Shown one piece after another: positions 55,074 to 64,000 of a DNA stretch of 64,000 nucleotides. The notes under the pieces were generated by a model. That model did not search any database. It was not told the origin of the DNA and saw nothing but the letters and a program-made list of their open reading frames with translations. How positions within the stretch are numbered: the first letter of the stretch is position 1; every line of letters starts with the position of its first letter. This stretch comes from Paraspadella gotoi (lineage: Eukaryota > Chaetognatha), in contig CM119271.1 of NCBI GenBank assembly GCA_051294375.1, forward strand, positions 14,576,770-14,640,769, in the 5' to 3' direction. The translations under genes were made by a program, and so were the position numbers.

Positions 55074-56635
55074 TCACTTTTTCTTGATGGCATGAAGGGC
55101 GTAATGGACGACGGTGCTGTCTTGCCAATCCCACTGATCCAGAAGAGGCGAGTAAAACATTCCGTGAATCTTATTCACGCGACACCCACACTAAAAATAC
55201 GGATTAAAGATTATTCAATATTCATAGCCCCACTTTTGTGTCCCATCTTATTATCCACTCACCTTCTCCGCCATAAAGGTAAGGTCTTCTGGCGGAACGA
55301 ACTTTTCCCAGTCGTGAGTCCCTCGCGGAACAAGACCCAGGATATTCTCGGCGGCGATGATGGCCGTGGCCCAGGCCAGGCGCGTCTTGTTCATCGTCGT
55401 AAGAAAAAGAGAACCTCCTGATGAGCAGTCGTTGATTGAGGTTAGTTTCTTTGTATTATTGTATTATATACTATTATACATTCCTGACGAAACGAACCTG
55501 GTTTAATAAGTTTGACGGAGGCCTTGACAAAGTCGAAGGGATCGACCACGTGTTCGATGACTTCGGAGGCGATGACTCCGTCGAAGGACGACTCGTACTT
55601 CGGGAAGAGAGACTCCACCGTCGAGCAGCTGTAGGTCAGGTTCTCCCCAAAGTCGGGGTCCTGAGAGAAGTTGACAAAGCCGAGGCGAGGATTTTATTCT
55701 TTCGTCTTTCTTTTCTTTGATTATTTCCCCAAACCTGCATGGCGTGAGTGAGCGCGACCTGGATGGCTTCGGGCACCGGGTCGATCCCCGTCACGTTCGC
55801 CCCCAATCGGGCGAGGGGTTCGCACAAGATGCCGCCGCCGCAGCCAACGTCGAGGACCTGAAAAATATAAAGCCTGTCCAAAGTCAGGGGCAAGATAGCT
55901 TATTTATTAAATGAATGGATAATTTTTATATTGGTTGTACCAATTTCATATAATATAAAAATATATATTTAAAATGGTTTATTTTTTAATGATAAACGAT
56001 AAGAATTGAAGTTGAAAAGGGGAACCGATGAGCGGGGTGAAAAAATAACAAACTGTATTGTTTGTAAACAAATATCGATTGTTTATATTTTTAAACACCT
56101 TTACAAAAGGTAAATAAGATCGACGGATTACGCCGAGAGTTGATGTCCAACAGAACTTCCGTGGGGCTCCAGTAAATCGAAAATGATAAAATTCCCAATA
56201 CAATGTTAAAAAGATATTGTCCCACTGACTTATAAGTCGCTCACCCGTATCGCACTTTTGTCTACCTTGAATCCTTTCAACGCTTGCCCGCTGACGCTCT
56301 TGTCCGCCTTCCCGCTGCCTTGCAGTAGCCCGTCGCGGACGAAGGGAACTCGCAGGCGATTCATCAACATAAGGAGACGGAGTTCTCCGTCTGGTTTCCA
56401 CCATTCGTTGGCAAGACGTTGGAAGTTTCGGATTTCCCTAAAGGGTCGAAGGATTTTGTAATGCGCGACAAAAATAACAAAAGCGAAAAGCGCGCAAACA
56501 ATTCTCGCCTTCTCACCTGTCATCCACGTTGGCAGAGATCGATCGGCAAATCATGGAGGCCGTCATCGGCCAAATCGACGATAAAACGCGCGCACATCGC
56601 CGCGGCGCCGCTCCGCCGACGAGACGGAGCGACAT
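55074..56635 (-). CDS. COQ3: Ubiquinone biosynthesis O-methyltransferase, mitochondrial (COQ3)
   Basis: About seven exons. The first encodes an Arg-rich, acid-poor presequence ([20 protein letters not shown]). Next come [20 protein letters not shown] and [16 protein letters not shown], then motif I of SAM-dependent methyltransferases, [20 protein letters not shown], with [14 protein letters not shown]. Then [53 protein letters not shown] and a C-terminal exon ending [13 protein letters not shown]3 carries out both O-methylations in coenzyme Q synthesis on the matrix side of the inner membrane. The intron between the second and third coding exons carries an 85 bp repeat insertion (55868-55952). 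Confidence 0.93.
55865..55952 (+). repeat. Third copy of the ORF-end repeat, inside a COQ3 intron
   Basis: Essentially identical over about 85 nt to 14043-14122: the [14 protein letters not shown] frame with stop, then the flank with ATTGGTTGTACCAAT. The near-identity suggests recent insertion. It begins within six bases of the splice donor of the VLDVGCGGG exon. Confidence 0.8.
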
Positions 56636-57058
56636 GGTCGGTTTCGCAGCGCCGTAAAAGTTCGATCACATTTTTCTTTCACTCACAGATAAAAGTTGAC
56701 CGCGAGGCTTCTTACTATGAAAATATTATTCCGACGTAAATTTCTAAAACTGTTTTCAAAGATTATATTTCGTTCCATTCAGTCCGTCGTCTCTACGTAA
56801 CCTTCTGGGACACTAAAAGAGGAAAGAGGCCCAAAGGGCTACAAAATTCATACCGAACCATGGATAGTGAGTAAATGACCTTTTGGCCTTTGAATCTATA
56901 AATTCGGCGCATCACAGAAAAAGCAGACTTTAAAAAAAAGCAATTAAGCAATCCTTTTCCGAATCTCTTTTAACAAAAAAAAATTAAAAATCCATTATCA
57001 CGAAAAATTAACAGTAGATCAGTCATTCCCAAAAGCACGATACACTCAATAAGTCGAA

Positions 57059-58615
<1,557 letters not shown>

Positions 58616-59026
58616 TCAAAAAATGATAAGATCATTTGTAAAATTATTCAAAGTCAATGAGTAAGAGACGGGAAAACTCGATTCTGCACTGAATACTGAA
58701 GAGCACGTAGAAATCCAACTCCTTAATCATTAGCCTTGGTCGCCGCAGAGGAAGGTCTCCATGATTCTATTAACTTCACCGAAGGAATCGACGGAAAAAG
58801 TTCGCTCGATGCCATTTAAAGTTTCACGCCAATAAATTCGAAAGAAAAAAAATAATTACGAATAAAAAATACCAAAGCAAAAAATAAGATATCACAAACT
58901 CAGACTATGGCCCTTTCTTCAAGTGAAAAAGCAAATACGAGTCAATCTTGAATTTAACAAGTTTCTAACAAACTAATATTGTATATATATGGTATAAATC
59001 GTTCTAAAGGCGGAAACAGGGGGGCC

Positions 59027-61402
59027 TCAATAACCGCCCCGCCCTCTACCTCGTCCCCGGCCTCGACCCCTTCCTCCTCCTCCGCCGCCGCCTCCGCCGT
59101 AACCGCCTTGCCCTCTGTTCGGATCATAACCGCCGCCACCGCCAGCGTAAGCGCCGTATTGTTGAAAATCTCCGCCTCCCTGCTGTTGCTGCTGAAAGGG
59201 AAGTTGCTGGAGTAGATATCCCGCGTCTGGGCCTTGCTGATACTGAACGGGCATAGCGGCGCCTTGGTTCCACCCGCCTCGTCCTCCACCTCCGCCGCCT
59301 CTTCCGCCTCCAGGAGCTTGGTAGTTATTTTGACCGCCACCACCTCGTCCACCTCCGCCGCCACGCCCGCCGCCACCGCCGCGTCCTCCACCTCCTCTAC
59401 CACCTCTGCCCCCACCCCTTCCGCCTCTGTCCCCACCGCCCTGCGCCCGATTCTTCTGCCAGCTCGGCATCTCGGGCGGAGGCGGGTCGAGCTCCCAAGC
59501 CCGTCCGCCGCGGTCGGGCATGGCTCCGATGAGCAGCTTGTTGAGGGCGGTCCGCGTGTGCTCTCGCACGGCCGAACTGCTCGTCTTCTCTTGGACGGCG
59601 AGATCGCGGCGGGAGGAAAGGAGATCAGCGACGCCGACTTGCGGAGCCGAGTAGAGAGCGTGTCTGGGGATTAAAAAAAAAACAAAAAAATGAAAAACAA
59701 ACAAACAAACAAAGACAAAAAAAGGTCGAGTCCCACTCAATCACCTTTTAGGACCAAAAACGGTGGCGATTTTCTCGGCGTTTTTCTTGGCGCGATCCGA
59801 CCAACGAAACGAATCGATAGTCACGTCCAGTCGCTAAAAGTAGAAAAAATTTAAAAGATCGAAAGGGAAATGGATCGAAGGAATTACTTTGATCAACGTC
59901 TCCCGTCGGATCTTGTAATCGTCAGTCAATAAATCGTTGATGGCGCCGAGAGTCTTCCATTGTGTGGGAGTCAATTGACCTGGAGGGAAAATGGGCTTTT
60001 TTTGAATTTGGATACAAAAAGAGAATGGAATTGGTCATCACAAACACACGGATAATAAATTAGTATTTTTAAGTTTGAAATTTATTTTTATAATGAGATA
60101 TACGTACCGTGTATTTTTTTCTATCTATTTCATCGATGAATGAAATTGATTTGCGCCTTCCCGTTTTCAACAAATAAAATGAGATCCCGCGTCTATAAAT
60201 TTTATTCTCTTTGGTGTAATTACTCAAATACAATAACGTCTATAATACACGTTTCGCAAATGCTGAATGAAGTTGCGATCCTCCACAGAGACCAACGATC
60301 CTTTCTCACCCTTGAGCAGCGTTTCGCNNNNNNNNNNATGAAGTTGCGATCCTCCCCAGAGACCAACGATCCTTGGCGTCGATCTTCTGGAAGAGTTGGT
60401 GGGCGGTGATGTTGGGCGGAGGCTTCGGGAAGTTGAGCGCCACCACGAGGTTCTTTAACTGCTGGGCCATCTCCGACTCTTTCGTCGCTGAGATGGAAAA
60501 ATAGGAATTTCAAATGGCATATTGACAATAATAGATGAGCAAATAATATTTACCTTTGACGGTGACGCCAATGGGCGCGGGCGTCAGAGCAGAGGGTTTG
60601 GTGACCGCCAACATTCGAGCCGCCTGAACATCCCAGATTTATTGTTTTAGTTTTGCTTTTTCATAGGACTAACTAGGTATACATACGATTATTTATTAGC
60701 CATTAGCTATGGTTTNNNNNNNNNNNNNNNNNNNNNNNNNNNNNNNNNNNNNNNNNNNNNNNNNNNNNNNNNNNNNNNNNNNNNNNNNNNNNNNNNNNNN
60801 NNNNNNNNNNNNNNNNNNNNNNNNNNNNNNNNNNNNNNNNNNNNNNNNNNNNNNNNNNNNNNNNNNNNNNNNNNNNNNNNNNNNNNNNNNNNNNNNNNNN
60901 NNNNNNNNNNNNNNNNNNNNNNNNNNNNNNNNNNNNNNNNNNNNNNNNNNGAAATGAGGTAAAAGTAAAGAAACAACAATTTTAATGTGCTTGGCTCAAG
61001 GTAATCATTCAAAAAATACTTTTTTTTTTTGAGAAGTAATACTAAAAATGTAAGTAAAAAAAATGGAGAGAGAAAAGAGAGCCCAAACCTGCACTCTCTC
61101 AAAAAGCTCCCGACTTCGAGTAGGAAGACGTCGATGTCGATGCCTTCGTCGGCGAGGTGATGCACCTTCTCTTCGAAGGAGCAAAACTCGCGCAACTGAG
61201 TCGAGAGCCTGACGGGATGTGGAAGGGTTCAATTTAACGTAATGTAATGTTCAAAAAGGGGTGGGGAAGAGACGGACCAGGAGACCAGTTTGGTGAAGGC
61301 GAGGTTGGGAGCCTCATCATTCAGCATCGCCCCTAAGGAGTCTTCGTTGAGGTCTTCCTCGTAGCTCAAGTCCTCCAGCGAATCCAAAATATCGCTCTCC
61401 AT
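59027..61402 (-). CDS. FAM98: FAM98 family protein (tRNA-ligase complex subunit type), interrupted by two assembly gaps
   Basis: The start at 61402 gives MESDILDSLEDLSYEEDLNE and NLAFTKLVSW. Next exons read LREFCSFEEKVHHLADEGID and FLLEVGSFLRECR, then ARMLAVTKPSALTPAPIGV, LNFPKPPPNITAHQLFQKID, LTPTQWKTLGAINDLLTDDY, RLDVTIDSFRWSDRAKKNAE and MPDRGGRAWELDPPPPEMPSW. This is followed by a glycine/RGG-rich tail ending RGRGRGRGRGRGGY. It matches FAM98A/B over its whole length; these associate with the RTCB-DDX1 complex. A 235-N gap (60716-60950) probably hides at least one exon. A 10-N gap (60328-60337) lies at an exon edge where flanking sequence is repeated on both sides. Confidence 0.92.
60328..60337. 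other. Assembly gap (10 N) flanked by duplicated sequence
   Basis: The stretch atgaagttgcgatcctccac with agagaccaacgatcctt occurs at 60268-60304 and again, with one substitution, at 60338-60374. One side is probably an assembly artefact. Confidence 1.
60716..60950. other. Assembly gap (235 N)
   Basis: Lies between FAM98 exons. The FAM98 segment that would normally separate ECR and AARM is missing from the visible sequence and likely falls here. Confidence 1.
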
Positions 61403-61857
61403 TTTTTATGAATAGAGTCGCTTTTTTTTCAGACCTACTACATAAGTAAATATTAATTTATAGAAAATATTGATCCTGTAAGGCAATTTTGAAAAAAAAA
61501 ACAATCGGGATTCGATGAGGAAAAAATTCGCAACGTTTTCCCAGAAATTCCATTCAGTCGAGAAGTTTTGTTTTCAGTTTGAATTTTTGGAAATAATTTG
61601 TAAACATGACCAAAGAAAATTAATTGATCAAAAATAACAAATATAGACAAAAAAAAAATACAAATGGGAAAAGATTAAAGAGAAATTCTCGCAAGGCGCC
61701 AATTTAGCCGGCTAATTTGGTGCTGGAAAATTAACATTAATGATTAAGTAAATGAATATGAACCAACTCTAAAAAATTAATAAACTATGATTATCCGATC
61801 AAAACAATCGAATTTCGTGTCCAAAGATAAATGATTGAGCAGTCAAGGAATCGTGAT

Positions 61858-62805
61858 CTATTTCGTATTCTCGTCACCGTCCCGAGACGGACTCTTCCTG
61901 AAAACGAGGACTTTGTTGTTCGCGGGCATGTCGAAGACTCGCTCCAGCGAAAGCCCGTTGGAGGAGGCGAGAACTTTCAAATCGGCCACGTCGCGAACGC
62001 CCCACGAAGGGTCTTGGGCGCGGAGAGACCGGTCGAATCGAACATTGGATTCCGGCTGAAGAACTCCGTCAAACGCATAGGGACCGTAAGTGATTAAAAA
62101 GCCGTTTGGTCGCAACACTTGGCCCGCGCCGGCGAAAAGGCCCTAATAAGTTTTTCAAATTAACGGGAGGTGAGGGGAGCGGAGTGAAAAACAGTTTTTT
62201 CAATTATTTTTAATTTAATCTTAAATTAATTCAATATTTTTAAATTCAATTCTTTTCGCCGTCTGAACTCACCACGCAGACGTTCCAAGGGCTGATGTGG
62301 ACGAGATTGGTGCAGAGGACGACGTCGAAAGACTCTCGCTCCAACCCGCCGTCGACGATGAAGGATCGAGAGGCGTCGAGTCGCTTCGGCGTCGCGACGT
62401 TGGAAAGAGAGAAAGCGGTCGAGTAGCGAGAGATGGAGTCGACGAGGTGAGGAGAGAACTCTGTCGGTTGCCAAGTTGAAGATGGAAATTGCTGGGGGGG
62501 GATGTATGGATGATTGCAATGACGATGGCTTATCTTACGCAAATTTTCCAAGCAACGTCCCCCGCCTTTCACTTTTGTCTCACCTTGGCGAACCAGGCGA
62601 CATGTTGGCCAGTACCAGAGGCCACTTCCAAGGCGCGGCCAGAAAATTCCGGGGTCAATACACTTTGTAAAACCTGATTGAGACATAAAATTTAAACCGA
62701 GTTCGTTTAAATATCTAAATTAATTCCAAAAAGGCATAAAACCTCGAAGATGGGCTGTTTATTTCTTTCCGCCGCGGGGTAAGATTCTAATTTAGACTCG
62801 TCCAT
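61858..62805 (-). CDS. METTL26: METTL26-type methyltransferase-like protein (UPF0585)
   Basis: Four exons. The start MDESKLESYPAAERNKQPIF is followed by VLQSVLTPEFSGRALEVASG with TGQHVAWFAK (SAM-binding motif I region), then WQPTEFSPHLVDSI, LDASRSFIVD, SFDVVLCTNLVHISPWNV, GLFAGAGQVLRPNGFLITYG, PYAFDGVLQPESNVRFD, DPSWGVRDVADLK and DMPANNKVLVFRK. The family hallmarks (ASGTGQH, N..HISP, ITYGPYA..G, SN..FD and MPANN) are all present. It is a Rossmann-fold methyltransferase-like protein of unknown substrate. The frame is complete and the C-terminus (SPSRDGDENTK) extends slightly past the conserved core. Confidence 0.93.
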
Positions 62806-63202
62806 CTTTCTTCGTTTCGAAAATCCTCAACAATAGAAATACATTTCATTCCATGTTTCCCATCGGAAACATTTCTGCGAATTTGTTTCGGTCACTAATT
62901 CCCGAATTTTCTGAAAATGTGTTGTATTTAAAACACTAACAGTTAACATTTAACAACGGACAAAACGAACTAGAGCAATTGGCGCTAAAACGCGCGAAAA
63001 GGGGGAGAATCGATGAAAAACAAAAAAAGGTCGAGGTATCGAAGCTGAGAAATTTGAGGCGAGTGGACGATCAGATTGAGAAAGGAATGAAAAAAGCAAA
63101 AATGAGGAAAAAAAAATAAATACAATTAAACATAATAAGAAGAGTCGAAGTTGTTGTCTTCTTAATGGAACGAAATGAGATGTCAAACATTGTCAAAAGG
63201 GG

Positions 63203-63813
63203 TCAGTGCCAGCAGACCGTGTGGAGGATCTGCCGATTGTTCTTGGCCTCAATTCGCGTGAGTACGTCGGCGATGTCGTTGTCCAGGTCGTCGGCCTCCG
63301 TCAAGGCCTGGACGATGTCGCAGATAATGAAGGCGCCGAGAGTGGCTTCTTCGTGGTTATCCTGGGGGAAAGAGATCGATGCCACTTGCCACTATATGAC
63401 CAGCTGGCAATCTGTTTTACCTGGATGTCGATGTTAATGACGTGGACGAGCTGCTCCACTTCCGAAGGTCGAGTCTCCAGAGATTCGATACACTGATCGA
63501 AGACTCTCTCTTCCGCCGTGAAGATTAGATCGAACATCTCGCCAGAGTTTTGAAATCTGAGAAAGAAAAAGAAATAATAACAAACATATTATATATTATA
63601 TGCAATATAATTTACGAGTCTTAAAAAAGTTTCTAATCCATCCAAAGCATTGATTTAACCTCTCAGGACGTGGCTTGATCCGCCGATTGCGATCCAACAT
63701 GTGGAGGATGCCGTTTTGAGTGTAAAGAGTTTTGTCCTTTTTCACTAGATCCTGATACATTTCGTGGTAGGTGGTGTTAAAGTCATAAATGTTGGGTTTG
63801 TCCGGAGCCGAAC
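63203..63813 (-). CDS. SSU72: RNA polymerase II CTD phosphatase SSU72 (5' exon outside window)
   Basis: Three visible exons cover most of the protein: APDKPNIYDFNTTYHEMYQD, LYTQNGILHMLDRNRRIKPR with PERLNQCF, FDLIFTAEERVFDQCIESL, VHVINIDIQDNHEEATLGAF (the conserved Asp loop) and a C-terminus ILHTVCWH in place of the usual HTVCFY. The N-terminal exon with the CX5RS phosphatase signature must lie beyond 64000, because the first visible exon starts with an acceptor at 63814. SSU72 dephosphorylates Ser5/Ser7 of the Pol II CTD and belongs to the cleavage and polyadenylation machinery. Confidence 0.96.
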
Positions 63814-64000
63814 CTGAAAACAAAATAATTTAAGCAATTTAATTATAAAGAAAATGTTTTTTCAACTGAGATTCGGAATCAAAGACGTCAAATAATTTGG
63901 TAGGAAGATAACATAGTCTTAGCATCGAATGGTTGACTTTTCACTAATCGTCTTTGAGTCTGACGTTTGATCTACAAAAGTTTAGTCGAGGATCTACAAG
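63814..64000 (-). other. SSU72 intron, no feature seen
   Basis: AT-rich sequence upstream of the acceptor at 63814. No exon is recognised before the window ends. Confidence 0.5.

Noticed and set aside
59234-59674. Plus-strand Ser/Thr/Ala-rich ORF
   Set aside because: Reverse of the RGG/glycine-rich tail of FAM98.

Overview
This is a eukaryotic, almost certainly metazoan, nuclear contig. It has spliced genes with GT-AG introns, and proteins that align to animal families from end to end. Exons are GC-rich, introns and spacers AT-rich, and CT/GA microsatellites are common. Three N gaps (38692-38716, 60328-60337, 60716-60950) show it is a draft scaffold. An endonuclease IV-type AP endonuclease sits beside VPS13B, ATG13, ZFAND2, FAM98 and METTL26 in a compact layout. 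This fits an early-branching or otherwise compact invertebrate (a sponge is my best guess, low confidence) better than a vertebrate or insect.

Layout. All 16 recognisable conserved genes lie on the minus strand. From left to right they are: VPS13B (5' part only), a small ankyrin protein, RPL35A, a chimeric RPL35A/ZFAND2 ORF, ZFAND2, endonuclease IV, MRPS7 and ATG13 (1-12.4 kb). A repeat-rich block follows (12.5-21 kb). It holds the only plus-strand coding-like units, a triplicated module of unknown function whose last copy has a membrane segment. Next is a ~7 kb near-identical direct duplication (21.2-28.2 and 29.3-36.3 kb) carrying UBE2J2 and the 3' half of a STAND-NTPase/TPR gene. The 5' exons of that STAND gene lie far upstream (38.8-39.8, 46.5 and 52.7-53.3 kb). 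Its three giant introns are filled with transposons: a long-TIR DNA element, a decayed DIRS-like retroelement with inverted ends, and a 4.3 kb inverted-repeat element. From 53.7 kb to the end lie compact housekeeping genes: SNRPF, SMIM4/UQCC5, COQ3, METAP2 (intronless), FAM98, METTL26 and SSU72 (its 5' end is off the window).

Functions do not form one pathway. There are membrane-traffic/autophagy and ubiquitin genes (VPS13B, ATG13, ZFAND2, UBE2J2), mitochondrial genes (MRPS7, SMIM4, COQ3), RNA and translation genes (RPL35A, SNRPF, FAM98, SSU72, METAP2) and DNA repair (endonuclease IV). The points most worth checking are the chimeric new ORF at 4.7-5.0 kb, the strict co-directionality with short spacers (possible polycistronic transcription), the duplicated 7 kb block (real or an assembly artefact), the plus-strand triplicated module, and the DIRS-like element whose internal junction resembles its own joined ends.
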